Shown here piece after piece: positions 27,583 to 37,438 of a stretch of 64,000 nt of DNA. The notes beneath the pieces are model-generated. The model saw only the letters and a program-made list of their open reading frames with translations, ran no database searches and had not been told where the DNA came from. Source of the DNA: Acidipropionibacterium jensenii DSM 20535 (GTDB lineage: Bacteria; Actinomycetota; Actinomycetes; Propionibacteriales; Propionibacteriaceae); NCBI RefSeq assembly GCF_000425285.1, contig NZ_AUDD01000009.1, forward strand, positions 61,514 through 125,513, in the 5' to 3' direction. How positions within the stretch are numbered: position 1 is the first letter of the stretch; each line of letters begins with the position of its first letter. The position numbers and the translations under genes are program-made.

Positions 27583-29067
27583 TCAGCGCCTGACTGGACC
27601 GTCGATCGTCCGGGCCGCCTTGGCGAAGTCGTCCCCACGGGCCGCGTAACCGGGCCAGATGTCCAGGCTCGCGCAGCCGGGGGCCATCAGGACGGTGTCG
27701 CCGGCCTGGGCCATCTCGGCAGCCCGGTGGACCGCCTCGGCCATCACGGAACGGTCAGTCGAGTCGAGGACCACCACGGGAACCTGAGGAGCGAGGCGGG
27801 CCAGCGTCTCGGCGATCATCTTCCGGTCGATGCCGATCACCACGGCGCCGCGCAGCTTGTCGCGGTGGGTGGTGACCAGGTGGTCGAAGTCGGTGCCCTT
27901 GGCCTGACCCCCGGCGATCCACACGATGTGGTCGTAGGCCCGCATCGAGGAGTTCGCGGCGTGCGGGTTGGTGGCCTTCGAGTCGTCGACCCAGGTGAGC
28001 CCGCCGGCCTGGTGCACGGTCTCGATGCGGTGGCCTCCCAGGTGGAGGTCGCGCAGTCCCTGGGCGACCGCGCGGGGGTGCACCCCGAAGGACCGGGTGA
28101 GGGCGGCAGCCGCCAGGGCGTTCTCCACGTTGTGGGGGGCGAAGGGGTGGACGTCGGACAGCTTGGCCAGCTCGATGGCCGAGCTCTGGCGCTGCTCGAG
28201 GAAGGCGCGGTCGACGATCTGGTCGTCGACCACCCCGACCATCGAGGGGCCCGGGGTGCCCAGGGTGAACCCGATGGCACGGGCCCCCTCCACCACGTCG
28301 GCCTGCTCGACCATCCGCTCGGTCGCCGGGTCGGCGACGTTGTAGACGCAGGAGTGCTGCACCCGGTGGAAGATCTTGGCCTTGTCGGCGCCGTAGGCGG
28401 CGAACGGGTCGGGATGATCGGCGTACCACTCCAGGTGGTCCTGGTGCAGGTTGAGCACCGCCGCAGAGTGCAGGGACAGCGACGAGGACCAGTGCAGCTG
28501 GAAGCTGGACAGTTCGACGGCGAAGACCTGGTAGTCGACCTCGTCGGCCATCGCCTCCAGGATCGGCCGCCCGATGTTGCCGACCGCCGCGGCCCGCAGA
28601 CCGTCTGCCTTGAGGATCGCCTCGGTCATCTGGGTGGTGGTGGTCTTGCCGTTGGTGCCGGTGACGGCCAGCCAGGGGATCACGTGGTCGGGGTGCATCA
28701 GCCGCCAAGCCAGCTCCGGCTCGCCCCAGACCGGGATGCCGGTGGCCAGCGCCTCGGCCACCAGCGGTTGGAGCGGTCGCCAGCCGGGAGAGACGATCAC
28801 CAGATCGGTGTCCTGCGGCAGGGACGCGGTGGAGCCGGGCCCCAGGTGCACGGTGGCGCCGAGCACCTCGAGCAGTCCGCCCTTGTCCCGGTGCCCCTCG
28901 TCGATGGCGTCGTCGACGACCGTCACCTGGGCGCCGAGCTCCAGCAGGGCGTCGGCCGAGGCGTACCCGGAGGTGCCCAGACCGGCGATCACCGCCCGCA
29001 CCCTGGTCCAGTCGAAGGTCCGGTCGGCCCCGGCCAGCTGCTGCCTCACGTCGTTCCTGTCGTTCAC
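27583..29067 (-). CDS. murD: UDP-N-acetylmuramoylalanine--D-glutamate ligase
   Basis: 494 residues from the GTG at 29065-29067, which overlaps the mraY stop as GTGA and has GGGTGG upstream; an in-frame ATG at 29082 would add five residues. Adds D-Glu to UDP-MurNAc-L-Ala. Features: [23 protein letters not shown] loop [24 protein letters not shown] and [12 protein letters not shown]. Confidence 0.96.
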   Translation of the reverse strand: MNDRNDVRQQLAGADRTFDWTRVRAVIAGLGTSGYASADALLELGAQVTVVDDAIDEGHRDKGGLLEVLGATVHLGPGSTASLPQDTDLVIVSPGWRPLQPLVAEALATGIPVWGEPELAWRLMHPDHVIPWLAVTGTNGKTTTTQMTEAILKADGLRAAAVGNIGRPILEAMADEVDYQVFAVELSSFQLHWSSSLSLHSAAVLNLHQDHLEWYADHPDPFAAYGADKAKIFHRVQHSCVYNVADPATERMVEQADVVEGARAIGFTLGTPGPSMVGVVDDQIVDRAFLEQRQSSAIELAKLSDVHPFAPHNVENALAAAALTRSFGVHPRAVAQGLRDLHLGGHRIETVHQAGGLTWVDDSKATNPHAANSSMRAYDHIVWIAGGQAKGTDFDHLVTTHRDKLRGAVVIGIDRKMIAETLARLAPQVPVVVLDSTDRSVMAEAVHRAAEMAQAGDTVLMAPGCASLDIWPGYAARGDDFAKAARTIDGPVRR

Positions 29068-30128
29068 TGTCCGACCACCCATTCCGCGTAGAAGATTCCC
29101 AGTCCCGCCGCCACCATCAGACCGCAGATGATCCAGAACCGGATCACCACGGTGATCTCATTCCATCCCTTGAGCTCGAAATGGTGGTGCAGCGGTGCCA
29201 TCTTGAACACCCGTTTGCCGCCCGTCATCTTGAACACGCTGATCTGGATGATCACCGACAGGGTCTCGATGACGAACAGGCCACCGATGACGATGAGGAG
29301 CAACTCGGTGCGACTCATCACCGCGAGCCCGGCGACCGCGCCGCCGATGGCCAGCGATCCGGTGTCGCCGAGGAAGATCTTGGCCGGCTTCGCGTTCCAC
29401 CACAGGAATCCGAAACAGGCCCCTGACAGGGCCAGCGCCACGACGGCCATGTCGTGGGGGTCGCGGACCGTGTAGCACTGCGGGCCGGCATGGCCGGTGC
29501 ACCACTGGTTGAACTGCCACAGGCTCAGCAGGGTGTAGGCGGCGAACACCATGGTCGCCGAGCCGGGCGCCAGACCGTCCAGCCCGTCGGTGAGGTTGAC
29601 GGCGTTGGAGGCTCCCGCGATGAGCAGGATGACCCAGATCACCCCGAGCCACAGCGGCAGCTGCAGCCACGAGATGTCGCGCAGGAAGGAGATCGCCGAG
29701 GATCCGGGGGTGACACCGACGCGGTTCGGGAAGTACATCACCCCGACCGCGAAACCGATCGCCACGATGGCCTGGCCAATGAGTTTGCCGCGGGGTTTCA
29801 GGCCCAGCGAGCGCTGGTTGGAGATCTTGCGCCAGTCGTCCAGGAAGCCGATGAACCCCAGGCCGGCGAACAGCCACAGGACCAGCAGGGCCGAGATCGT
29901 GACATGGGTCCAGGTGATGAGGTGGGCCAGGAAGTAGGCGACGATCACCGAGACGATGATGGCGGCCCCACCCATCGTCGGGGTGCCCTTCTTGGCGGCG
30001 TGGGTCTTGGGACCGTCGTCGCGGATGAACTGGCCGAAGCCGCGCTTGGCGAGGTAGCCGATCAACCACCGGGTACCCAGAAGGGTGCCCAGCATCGATA
30101 TTCCACCCGCCAGCAGAATGTTCTTCAC
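29064..30128 (-). CDS. mraY: Phospho-N-acetylmuramoyl-pentapeptide transferase
   Basis: 354 residues, ten membrane helices. Makes lipid I by moving phospho-MurNAc-pentapeptide to undecaprenyl phosphate. Motifs: [23 protein letters not shown] with the catalytic Asp pair, [16 protein letters not shown], and [15 protein letters not shown]. The start is GTG, overlapping the murF stop as GTGA. Confidence 0.97.
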   Translation of the reverse strand: MKNILLAGGISMLGTLLGTRWLIGYLAKRGFGQFIRDDGPKTHAAKKGTPTMGGAAIIVSVIVAYFLAHLITWTHVTISALLVLWLFAGLGFIGFLDDWRKISNQRSLGLKPRGKLIGQAIVAIGFAVGVMYFPNRVGVTPGSSAISFLRDISWLQLPLWLGVIWVILLIAGASNAVNLTDGLDGLAPGSATMVFAAYTLLSLWQFNQWCTGHAGPQCYTVRDPHDMAVVALALSGACFGFLWWNAKPAKIFLGDTGSLAIGGAVAGLAVMSRTELLLIVIGGLFVIETLSVIIQISVFKMTGGKRVFKMAPLHHHFELKGWNEITVVIRFWIICGLMVAAGLGIFYAEWVVGQ

Positions 30129-31561
30129 GCCCGGCCTCCCTTGTCGTCCAGGATCTCCGCGGCGACCCTCTCAAGCCTCAGGGTCCTGGATGCCTTGACC
30201 AGCACGACATCATGCGCGAACCAATCTACCGAACCGGCGACCTGGGTGGCATCCACCACGCGGGACTCCACTCCCCCCTCGGCGACGCCGCCGGCCAGGT
30301 CGGCGGCGTGCTCGCCCAGGCACAGCACCAGGTCGAATCCCGCCCGGGCCGCCTGGCGGCCGGCCTCGCGGTGCAGTTGCGGTGCGCTGGGTCCGAGCTC
30401 GCGCATCTCCCCCAGCACCGCGATCCCCCGGGTCGCGGGGTCGTGCCCACGTCTCCTGGAGAGGATCCCCGACAGCGCGTCGAGGGCGGCTCTCATCGAG
30501 TCCGGGTTGGCGTTGTAGCAGTCGTTGACCACGACCAGTCCGTCCCGCCGCTCATCGAGCTCCATCCGCCAGGGCGACCTGCTGGTCGCCGCCGACAGCC
30601 GGGCCGCGATGGTGGCGGCGTCCATCCCGCAGCAGGCGGCGGCCGCGGCGGCGGCGACTGCATTGGCCACCTGGTGGGCGCCCATCGTGCGCAGCCGGAC
30701 CTGTTCGGCCGACTCGGTGCCACCGGAGCGCAGATGGAGGGTGAAGCTGTGGCGCTCCAGGTCGTCGTAGCTCACCTGGTCGGCCCAGGCCTCGATGGCG
30801 GCCCCGGGGTGACGGTGGGAGTCGTCGGGACTGAACCAGGCGATCTGACCGGCGGTCCGCGAGGTCATCGCGGCGACCCGGTGATCGGCGGCGTTGAGGA
30901 CCGCCCACCCGCCGGCCTCCAGAGCCTCGACGATCTCCCCCTTGGCGGCGGCGATCGCATCGCGGGAGCCGAACTCCCCCAGGTGCGCGGTCCCGACGTT
31001 GAGCACCATCGCCACGTCGGGGGGCACGATCGAGGTGAGCCACGCGATGTGGCCCTTGCCGCGGGCGCCCATCTCACTCACCAGGAAGTCGGTCTTCTCG
31101 TCGATCCCGCAGGCGGTGAGCGGGACGCCGATCTCATTGTTGAAGCTGCCCACCGGGGAGACCGTCGCTCCGGCGGCGTCCAGCACCTGGGCGAGGATGT
31201 CCTTGGTGCTGGTCTTGCCCGAGGAACCGGTCAGCGCGACAGCCCGCATCCCGCGCGCCCTCTCGAGGGCCACCAGGTGACGGGCCAGATCGGTGAGTCC
31301 CTGCTGGGAGTCGGAGACCACCAGGTGCGGCAGGTCGGCATCGGTGAGCCGGGTGGCCAGCACCGCCGCGGCTCCCGCCCGGGCCGCCGCCCCGGTGAAG
31401 TCGTGGCCGTCGACCCGCTCCCCGGGAAGTGCGACGAACAGGCTCCCCCGGTCGGCCAGCCGGGTGTCGATGACGACCCGGGGGCCCACCGGGGTGTCGG
31501 CCTTCCCACTCAGCCGGGCTCCGATGGCGGCCGCAATCTCCGACGTGGTCAGGATCCTCAT
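30125..31561 (-). CDS. murF: UDP-MurNAc-tripeptide--D-alanyl-D-alanine ligase
   Basis: 478 residues. Adds D-Ala-D-Ala to complete the pentapeptide. N-terminal VVIDTRLADRGSLFVALPGE, ATP loop ALTGSSGKTSTKD, EMGARGKGHIAWLTSI, NVGTAHLGEFGS and VVNDCYNANPDSM. Overlaps murE by 4 nt (ATGA). Confidence 0.97.
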   Translation of the reverse strand: MRILTTSEIAAAIGARLSGKADTPVGPRVVIDTRLADRGSLFVALPGERVDGHDFTGAAARAGAAAVLATRLTDADLPHLVVSDSQQGLTDLARHLVALERARGMRAVALTGSSGKTSTKDILAQVLDAAGATVSPVGSFNNEIGVPLTACGIDEKTDFLVSEMGARGKGHIAWLTSIVPPDVAMVLNVGTAHLGEFGSRDAIAAAKGEIVEALEAGGWAVLNAADHRVAAMTSRTAGQIAWFSPDDSHRHPGAAIEAWADQVSYDDLERHSFTLHLRSGGTESAEQVRLRTMGAHQVANAVAAAAAAACCGMDAATIAARLSAATSRSPWRMELDERRDGLVVVNDCYNANPDSMRAALDALSGILSRRRGHDPATRGIAVLGEMRELGPSAPQLHREAGRQAARAGFDLVLCLGEHAADLAGGVAEGGVESRVVDATQVAGSVDWFAHDVVLVKASRTLRLERVAAEILDDKGGRA

Positions 31562-33267
31562 GCCTTCTGGTCCTCTCCGTTCCCCGCGTGGGCATTCTCG
31601 ACGTGTGCTGTGCCAAGCCGGGCTGGATCACGCCGGGCTGGGCCGTCGGACTCGTTCTCCGCGGCCTCCCCGCCCGGGTCGGTGTCGCCGGCCCTGAACC
31701 TCTCCAGAGCGCGCCACTGCTGGCCGGCCACCACCCGATCGTCGAAGGGCATCACCCGGCCGGCGATCTCCTGGCCCGTCTCGTGCCCCTTGCCGAGGAT
31801 CGCGACGAGGTCATCGGGGCCGGCCAGCTCCAGGGCGGTGCTGATCGCCCGGCGGCGGGCACCTCCGTCGACGACCTGACGGTCCCCGGGCACCGACCTG
31901 GCCCCCTCCAGCACCTCGGCCCGGATCGAGGCCGGATCCTCGGAGCGAGGGTTGTCGTCGGTGACGACCACGACGTCGGCCTCCTGGGCCGCGGTCCGAC
32001 CCATCGGCCCCCGCTTGGCGACGTCGCGGTCGCCACCCGCCCCCAGGACGGCGACCAGCCGTCCCCGGGTGGCGGTGCGGGCGGCCCGCAGGGCCTCCCC
32101 GATCGCCTGGGGGGTGTGCGCGAAGTCCACCAGCACCTCGGGGGCGCCCGGGTCCAGCGGCACCCGCTGCATCCTGCCCGGCACCTGGGCGATCGCCAGC
32201 CCGGGGGCCACCGACTCGAAGTCGTGCCCGGCGGCCTCCAGCATCGCCAGGGCCATCACCGCGTTGCGGACGTTGAACTCACCGGGCAGGCTGAGGTGCA
32301 GCTGGCGACGGCCCGAGGGGGTGTCGACCTCCAGCTCACTGCCCAGTCCGCCCTCGGGACGCCAGCTGACCACCCGGTAGTTCGAGGGCGCCTCGATCGA
32401 GGTGGTGATGACCCGGACCCGGCCCAGGACTCTCACCTCGTCGGCCAGTCGTCGGCCGTGCTCGTCGTCGACGTTGATGACCGCGACGCGGCTGAGTTCG
32501 GAGCTGAAGAGCCGGGCCTTGGCCCGGTAGTAGTTCTCCATCGTCTTGTGGAAGTCCAGGTGGTCGCGGCCCAGATTGGTGAATGCGGTGACGTCGAAGA
32601 GGGTGCCGTCGACCCGGTGCAGGGCCAGCGCGTGGGAGGAGACCTCCATCACGGTGTCGCTGGCGCCGTGGTCGGCCAGCGCGGCGAACAGGGCCTGCAG
32701 GTCCGGGGACTCCGGGGTGGTGATGGTGGTTCTGGCGCTGGCCAGCGGATGGCCGGCCAATCGGTAGCCGATGGTGCCGATGCTGCCGGCGCAGCGTCCG
32801 GCGGCCAGCAGACCGGCCTCCACCAGGAAGGCGGTGGTGGTCTTCCCGTTGGTGCCGGTGATCCCGTACATCGTCATCCGCTCGGCCGGGCGACCGAAGA
32901 TGAGGGCCGAGGCGCGGGACATCGCGATCCTCAGCTGGTCGACCACCAGGGCGGGCACCTGGTCCAGGCCGTTGTCGGCCAGGATCTGGCGGCCGGCGTC
33001 ATCGGTGAGCACTGCGACCGCCCCGGAGTCGAGGGCCTGACCGGCGAACTGGGCGCCGTGGAAACGGGTCCCCGGCAGCCCGACGTACAGGTCGCCGGGA
33101 TCCACCTGCCGGGAGTCCAGGGTGATGCCGCGAACCCCGGTCCCGGGCAGCTCGCCGACCACCGTGGCGCGGGGCAGCACCTCGAGCAGGTCCTGCCACC
33201 CGGTGGTGCGCACCACGGAGGGGCGCAGCAGGTGGGAGGAGGGCAGATGGGACGAGGCAGGGCTCAC
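31558..33267 (-). CDS. murE: UDP-MurNAc-tripeptide synthetase (diaminopimelate-adding)
   Basis: 569 residues. ATP loop [40 protein letters not shown] and the diaminopimelate-recognition motif VVTDDNPRSEDP (DNPR), so the third residue is a diaminopimelic acid. Propionibacteria generally use the LL isomer, which the motif alone does not tell apart. A C-terminal tail of about 45 residues rich in acidic residues follows the ligase domain. Overlaps ftsI and murF by 4 nt each. Confidence 0.95.
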   Translation of the reverse strand: MSPASSHLPSSHLLRPSVVRTTGWQDLLEVLPRATVVGELPGTGVRGITLDSRQVDPGDLYVGLPGTRFHGAQFAGQALDSGAVAVLTDDAGRQILADNGLDQVPALVVDQLRIAMSRASALIFGRPAERMTMYGITGTNGKTTTAFLVEAGLLAAGRCAGSIGTIGYRLAGHPLASARTTITTPESPDLQALFAALADHGASDTVMEVSSHALALHRVDGTLFDVTAFTNLGRDHLDFHKTMENYYRAKARLFSSELSRVAVINVDDEHGRRLADEVRVLGRVRVITTSIEAPSNYRVVSWRPEGGLGSELEVDTPSGRRQLHLSLPGEFNVRNAVMALAMLEAAGHDFESVAPGLAIAQVPGRMQRVPLDPGAPEVLVDFAHTPQAIGEALRAARTATRGRLVAVLGAGGDRDVAKRGPMGRTAAQEADVVVVTDDNPRSEDPASIRAEVLEGARSVPGDRQVVDGGARRRAISTALELAGPDDLVAILGKGHETGQEIAGRVMPFDDRVVAGQQWRALERFRAGDTDPGGEAAENESDGPARRDPARLGTAHVENAHAGNGEDQKA

Positions 33268-35138
33268 GGCTGATACTCCAGAACGGCTCTGGGGGCCTTC
33301 GTGGTGGAGGGTTCAACACCGTACCGGGGCAGCGCCACAGACATGATCTGCTGTGCCACCGGAAGGGCGACCCCACTTCCCTCATGGCCCTTGACGGGAT
33401 TGTTGAGGACGACATAGGTGAGGATGCTCGGATTCTCGGCCGGGCCGACCCCCACGAAAGACGCCGTGTAGCCACGGTAGCAGTGACAGCTCGGATCGAT
33501 GCGCTGAGCAGTTCCGGTCTTGCCGATGGTCCGGTACCCCTTGACGGCGCGATCGGGCTCCAGGGTCACCACCGCCTCCATCATGTCGCGCACCTGGGCC
33601 GAGGCCTTGGCGGAGATCACCCTGCGACTGGCCGACCCGGGGACCTTCACCTGCTCCCCGTCCCCGTTGCGCGCAGAGCGGATGATGGTCGGCGAGTGGT
33701 AGACGCCGCCGTTGACGATCGCGGCGACCGCCGCCGCCTCCTGGACCGCGGTCACCGACAGTCCCTGCCCGAAGGAGATCTGGTCCCGGGTGAAGTCGGC
33801 CATCGAGGCGCCGGGTACCGACCCGGTGGCCTCCCCGGGAAGCCCGATTCCGGTTGTCGAGCCCAGCCCGAAGGACCGCAGGTATCGGGCGAGGGTGGCC
33901 TTGTCCATCTTGCGGGTGAGCAGAGTGGTGCCGATGTTGGAGGAGTAGGCGATCACTCCTCGGGTGGTGAGGTTGAGGGTGCCGTGACTGAAGGCGTCCT
34001 TGATGGTGCCGCCTCCCGAGCTGATCGACGGCGGCACCACCAGGTGCGAGTCGGCGGTCACCAGTCCCTTGTCGGCCAGCGCGGCCATGGTGAGCACCTT
34101 CTGCACCGATCCTGGCTCGTAGGCGTCCTGGACCGCGTGATTGATCATCTCGTTGCCGGTGGCCGAGCCCGCCTTGCTGGAGTCGAAGGTGGGCATCGAG
34201 GCCATCGCCAGGATCTCGCCGGTCTTGACATTCATCACGATGGCCTCGCCACTGGCCGCCCTGGTGTTGGCCACCGCGCTGGCCAGGGCGTTCTGGACGG
34301 TGAGCTGCATGCTGGCGTCCAGGGTCAGGGTGTAGTCGGTCCCGTTGACAGCCGGCACCAGGGTGTCGCGGCCCAGCGGGATCCGGCCGTAGGTCGACGC
34401 CTCGTAGGACTCCCGGCCCTTGGTCCCGCTCAGCTGCTTGTTGAGGGAGTACTCCAGTCCCCCGGCGCCCACCCCGTCTTGGTTGACGAAACCGATGACG
34501 TTGGAGGCCAGGGTGCCCGAGGGATAGGTGCGCACCGGATCATGGGTCGCGTTGATGCCGTACCACTTGCCCGCGGCCAGGGCCTTGCGGATCAGGTCGT
34601 AGGTGTAGCTGGGGACGTGCTTGCGCACCAGGGAGTACCGCGCCAGGGTGCCGTCGGGCTTCCTGCTGGTGACCATCTCGCGGTAGTCCTCGGGGGTCCC
34701 GCCCAGGTAGCGGGCCAGCACCTTGGCGATCGCCTTGGGGGCCGCCGCCGCCTTCTGGGTCTCCAGCGGGCCCATCGAGACACGCTCGTCGACGCCGTTG
34801 CGGCTGATCATCAGGGGGTCCGCGAAGACCAGCACGGCCGGTTCGCTGGCCGCCAGCACCGTGCCGTTCCGGTCGGTGATCTGTCCACGGTCGGGATAGA
34901 GGTCGTAGGCCTGCTGGATCTTCTTCGCCGCCGAGGCCGCGTAGGCCGGGGCCTTGATGGCCTGGAGCTGGAGGGCACGGCCCGCCAACGCCGACATCGC
35001 CAGCAGAATGAACACCAGGGCGAGGGTGAGCCGTCCGCGCTGGCTGGCGAGGGCGGTGTGACGCGGTGGGCGCGGCCTTGGACCGATCGCCGATGATCCC
35101 CGAGCCGGCCTGGCCGTTCCCGGCCGGTCGGAGGTCAT
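33264..35138 (-). CDS. ftsI: Septal class B penicillin-binding protein (FtsI/PBP3)
   Basis: 624 residues. Basic tail, one membrane helix (about 37-56), a dimerisation/pedestal region, and a transpeptidase domain with the three active-site motifs: SVQK in YEPGSVQKVLTMA, SSN in IAYSSNIGTTLL and KTG in TIGKTGTAQ. Forms peptide cross-links at the septum together with FtsW. Overlaps the upstream ftsL-like gene and downstream murE by 4 nt. No PASTA domain is seen. Confidence 0.95.
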   Translation of the reverse strand: MTSDRPGTARPARGSSAIGPRPRPPRHTALASQRGRLTLALVFILLAMSALAGRALQLQAIKAPAYAASAAKKIQQAYDLYPDRGQITDRNGTVLAASEPAVLVFADPLMISRNGVDERVSMGPLETQKAAAAPKAIAKVLARYLGGTPEDYREMVTSRKPDGTLARYSLVRKHVPSYTYDLIRKALAAGKWYGINATHDPVRTYPSGTLASNVIGFVNQDGVGAGGLEYSLNKQLSGTKGRESYEASTYGRIPLGRDTLVPAVNGTDYTLTLDASMQLTVQNALASAVANTRAASGEAIVMNVKTGEILAMASMPTFDSSKAGSATGNEMINHAVQDAYEPGSVQKVLTMAALADKGLVTADSHLVVPPSISSGGGTIKDAFSHGTLNLTTRGVIAYSSNIGTTLLTRKMDKATLARYLRSFGLGSTTGIGLPGEATGSVPGASMADFTRDQISFGQGLSVTAVQEAAAVAAIVNGGVYHSPTIIRSARNGDGEQVKVPGSASRRVISAKASAQVRDMMEAVVTLEPDRAVKGYRTIGKTGTAQRIDPSCHCYRGYTASFVGVGPAENPSILTYVVLNNPVKGHEGSGVALPVAQQIMSVALPRYGVEPSTTKAPRAVLEYQP

Positions 35139-35587
35139 CGAGTTCCCGCCGACACCGGGGCCCTGGTGAGGTCCTCGACCTCATTTCCGGTGACCTTGTG
35201 CGGGGTGCCGATCACCTTGCCGGTGCGCAGATCGATGAAGGCCGGGGTGAGATTGGGCACCATGCCGAGATCGGAGGCGGCGCTCTGGAGACTGGTCGGG
35301 GACCTCTTGACGTCGATCTTGCTGCTCAGCGCGGCCTGCCGGTGGGACAACGAGTCGACCGCCGCCTTCTTCTCGGCGATCGCCGCCGACTGGCTCTGCA
35401 AGGAGGTGTTGAGCACCAGGGCGACCACCAGTCCCAGAGCGAGGATCAGCAGCACCACGACGGTGAAGGCGAGATTGCCCATCTGTCCCGCGGCACGGGG
35501 CACCGCCCGCAGCAGGGGTCTGCGACGCTCCCGCTGGGACCCGGGACGGGAGAACCAGCCGGACGGCGTCGCGATCTCGGCGCTCAT
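35135..35587 (-). CDS. ftsL: FtsL-like septum protein
   Basis: 150 residues. Basic cytoplasmic tail, one membrane helix (about 38-60), then a short coiled coil (SLQSQSAAIAEKKAAVDSLS) with a C-terminal stretch DLGMVPNLTPAFIDL resembling the FtsL/DivIC end. Sequence conservation of FtsL is low, so the name rests on size, topology and its fixed position between rsmH and ftsI. Confidence 0.8.
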   Translation of the reverse strand: MSAEIATPSGWFSRPGSQRERRRPLLRAVPRAAGQMGNLAFTVVVLLILALGLVVALVLNTSLQSQSAAIAEKKAAVDSLSHRQAALSSKIDVKRSPTSLQSAASDLGMVPNLTPAFIDLRTGKVIGTPHKVTGNEVEDLTRAPVSAGTR

Positions 35588-36600
35588 ACTTCCTCCTTGA
35601 TTCTCTGCACGGCCCTCAGGCGGGCCGAGCCGCTGCGCGGGTTGGTGGTGAGCTCATCGGCGTCGGGCCGCTCGGCCCCCCTGGTGAGGGTGATGAAACG
35701 GGCCGTCATCGACTCGGGGACGACCGGAAGTCCGGCCGGTGCCGAGTCCGAGGAGGCGGCCCGGAAGGCCTCCTTGACGGGCCGGTCCTCCAGGGAGTGG
35801 TAGGCCAGCACCGCCATCCGACCGCCGACCGCCAGGCGGGACAGCGCCTCGGGGATGACCCGGGCGAGGGTGTCCATCTCCCCGTTGACCGCGATCCTCA
35901 GCGCCTGGAAGGTCTTCTTGGCCGGGTGACTGTGGCTGCGTCGGCGCACCGCGGCCGGGATGGCCCCGCTGATCACCTCGACCAGTCGGGCGGAGCTGGT
36001 GAAGGGCTGTTCCTCGCGGGCCGCCACGATGGCCGCGGCGATCCGGCCGGCGAACCTCTCCTCGCCGTATCGCGAGATGATCCGGGTGAGCTCCTGGCGG
36101 GAGTCGGCATTGACCAGATCGGCCGCCGTGCGCCCCTTCTCCTGGTCCATCCGCATGTCCAGGGGGGAGTCGACCGAGTAGGCGAACCCACGGTCGGCGC
36201 GATCGATCTGCAGGGAGGACAGTCCGAGGTCGAGCAGCACGGAGTCGACCCGGGCGAGCCCCAGGTCGTCCAGAACACTCGGGAGCTCGTCATGGACGGC
36301 GTGGACCAGGTGCACGCGGTCGCCGAACCGGGCCAGCCGGCGTCCGGCCAGTGCCAGGGCCTGGGTGTCTCGGTCGATGCCGACCAGGCTGGCGGCCGGA
36401 CAGGCCTCCAGAACCGCCTCGGCATGGCCCCCCATGCCCAAGGTCCCGTCGACATGGACGGCCCCGGGATGGTTCAGCGCAGGAGTCAGCAGCGCAACCA
36501 CCCGGTCACGCATCACGGGCTGGTGGAGGGAGTCGCTCCCGATGGTCGGGGCGGGGTCGGCGCAGGAGGCACCCTCGGGTGCGCCGTCTGTCCGACCCAT
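35584..36600 (-). CDS. rsmH: 16S rRNA (cytosine-1402-N4) methyltransferase
   Basis: 338 residues. SAM-dependent methylation of C1402 in the decoding site. Motifs: HQPVMRDRVVALL, VDGTLGMGGHAEAVLE, DSVLLDLGLSSLQID, GFAYSVDSPLDMRMD, KKTFQALRIAVNGE and LAYHSLEDRPVKEAF. 145 nt after mraZ; overlaps the ftsL-like gene by 4 nt. Confidence 0.97.
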   Translation of the reverse strand: MGRTDGAPEGASCADPAPTIGSDSLHQPVMRDRVVALLTPALNHPGAVHVDGTLGMGGHAEAVLEACPAASLVGIDRDTQALALAGRRLARFGDRVHLVHAVHDELPSVLDDLGLARVDSVLLDLGLSSLQIDRADRGFAYSVDSPLDMRMDQEKGRTAADLVNADSRQELTRIISRYGEERFAGRIAAAIVAAREEQPFTSSARLVEVISGAIPAAVRRRSHSHPAKKTFQALRIAVNGEMDTLARVIPEALSRLAVGGRMAVLAYHSLEDRPVKEAFRAASSDSAPAGLPVVPESMTARFITLTRGAERPDADELTTNPRSGSARLRAVQRIKEEV

Positions 36601-36657
36601 CGGTTCCCTCCCGCATACCTGTCATCGTGGAACGAGGTTCCGGCCCGACGAGACCAC

Positions 36658-36681
36658 CTGGCACAGGGGAAGTTGTGCCAG
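36658..36681 (-). other. Hairpin in the mraZ-rsmH gap
   Basis: 8-bp perfect stem (CTGGCACA with TGTGCCAG) and an 8-nt loop in the 145-nt gap between mraZ and rsmH. Could be an attenuator or RNA processing site within the operon; function unknown. Confidence 0.45.
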
Positions 36682-36731
36682 GGGATCTGCGTCGGGACGA
36701 AGCCACGCCCCGCGTGTCCGTCACCGTCGTC

Positions 36732-36753
36732 CCCAGTGCTGTTGGTCACTGGG
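36732..36753 (-). other. Hairpin across the mraZ stop codon
   Basis: 7-bp stem (CCCAGTG with CACTGGG), loop CTGTTGGT; the right arm overlaps the mraZ stop. Together with the hairpin at 36658 it may reduce read-through into rsmH. Confidence 0.4.
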
Positions 36754-37183
36754 AGGAGCCGTCGGTGAAGACCTCCTCGTTCATCTCGGCGAACACCGAT
36801 TCCTGCTCGGTGGAGTAGCGCTCCCACTCGGCGGCGTCCCACACCTCGACGCGGGTGATCGCCCCGACCACGACGATGTCCTTGGACAGCCCGGCGTACT
36901 GCCGCAGCGTCGGCGGGATCATCACCCTGCCCTGCTTGTCGGCGACCGTGTCCGAGGCGCCGGCCGCCAGCATCCGCTGGTAGTCGCGCACCTTCTTCAC
37001 ACTCACCGAACCCTTGGCGATCTCCTGGGTCATGGCCACGAAGGTGGCCGTCGGATAAATGGCCAGGCAGTGATCCTGACCCCTGGTGAGTACCAGTCCG
37101 CCGTCCAGCTCCTCGCGGAACTTCGCCGGGAGGAAGAAACGGCCCTTCTCGTCGAGCCGCGGAGTGTGTGTACCCAGGAACAC
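36746..37183 (-). CDS. mraZ: Transcriptional regulator MraZ
   Basis: 145 residues from the GTG at 37181-37183, with AGGAGG seven bases upstream; the open frame upstream is unrelated. Two SpoVT/AbrB-like repeats with the MraZ signature: HTPRLDEKGRFFLPAKFREEL in the first half and SDTVADKQGRVMIPPTLRQYAG in the second. MraZ forms rings that bind repeated sites in its own promoter and control the division cluster. The matching operator is visible at 37218-37253. Confidence 0.97.
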   Translation of the reverse strand: MFLGTHTPRLDEKGRFFLPAKFREELDGGLVLTRGQDHCLAIYPTATFVAMTQEIAKGSVSVKKVRDYQRMLAAGASDTVADKQGRVMIPPTLRQYAGLSKDIVVVGAITRVEVWDAAEWERYSTEQESVFAEMNEEVFTDGSSQ

Positions 37184-37217
37184 CTGGCACCTCCTGATCG
37201 TCGAGAGCACCATCTCG

Positions 37218-37253
37218 CTCCACCGCGCTCCACCATACTCCACAACTCCCCAC
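37218..37253 (-). promoter_or_regulatory. MraZ operator: four GTGGRG repeats at 10-bp spacing
   Basis: Minus-strand GTGGGG (37248-37253), GTGGAG (37238-37243), GTGGAG (37228-37233) and GTGGAG (37218-37223), exactly one helical turn apart, 35 nt upstream of the mraZ start. MraZ is known to bind direct TGG-type repeats with this spacing. A -10-like TATGGT (37232-37237) lies between the repeats, so binding would block RNA polymerase. Confidence 0.75.
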
Positions 37254-37342
37254 CGGGTTGCCCTCTCGGAGGCGATCCGCGGATGACACCTCGAGGCCGG
37301 TCCGGCGGGCCCGGCGGGCCGCCCCGAGTAGGATCTGCACGA

Positions 37343-37369
37343 GTGGGACCGAGTGGACGCGAGGAGTGG
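37343..37369 (+). promoter_or_regulatory. Possible second MraZ-type repeat set upstream of moxR
   Basis: Plus-strand GTGG cores at 37343, 37353 (10-bp spacing) and 37366, in the leader of the divergent moxR operon, downstream of a -10-like TAGGAT (37329-37334). The third copy is off the 10-bp register, so this is weaker than the mraZ operator. Confidence 0.35.
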
Positions 37370-37438
37370 GACCATCTCCTCGCGAGAAACCGAGCAGAAC
37401 CAGTGGAGTCAGCAGCACCAACCCGCAGGAGGACGCAA

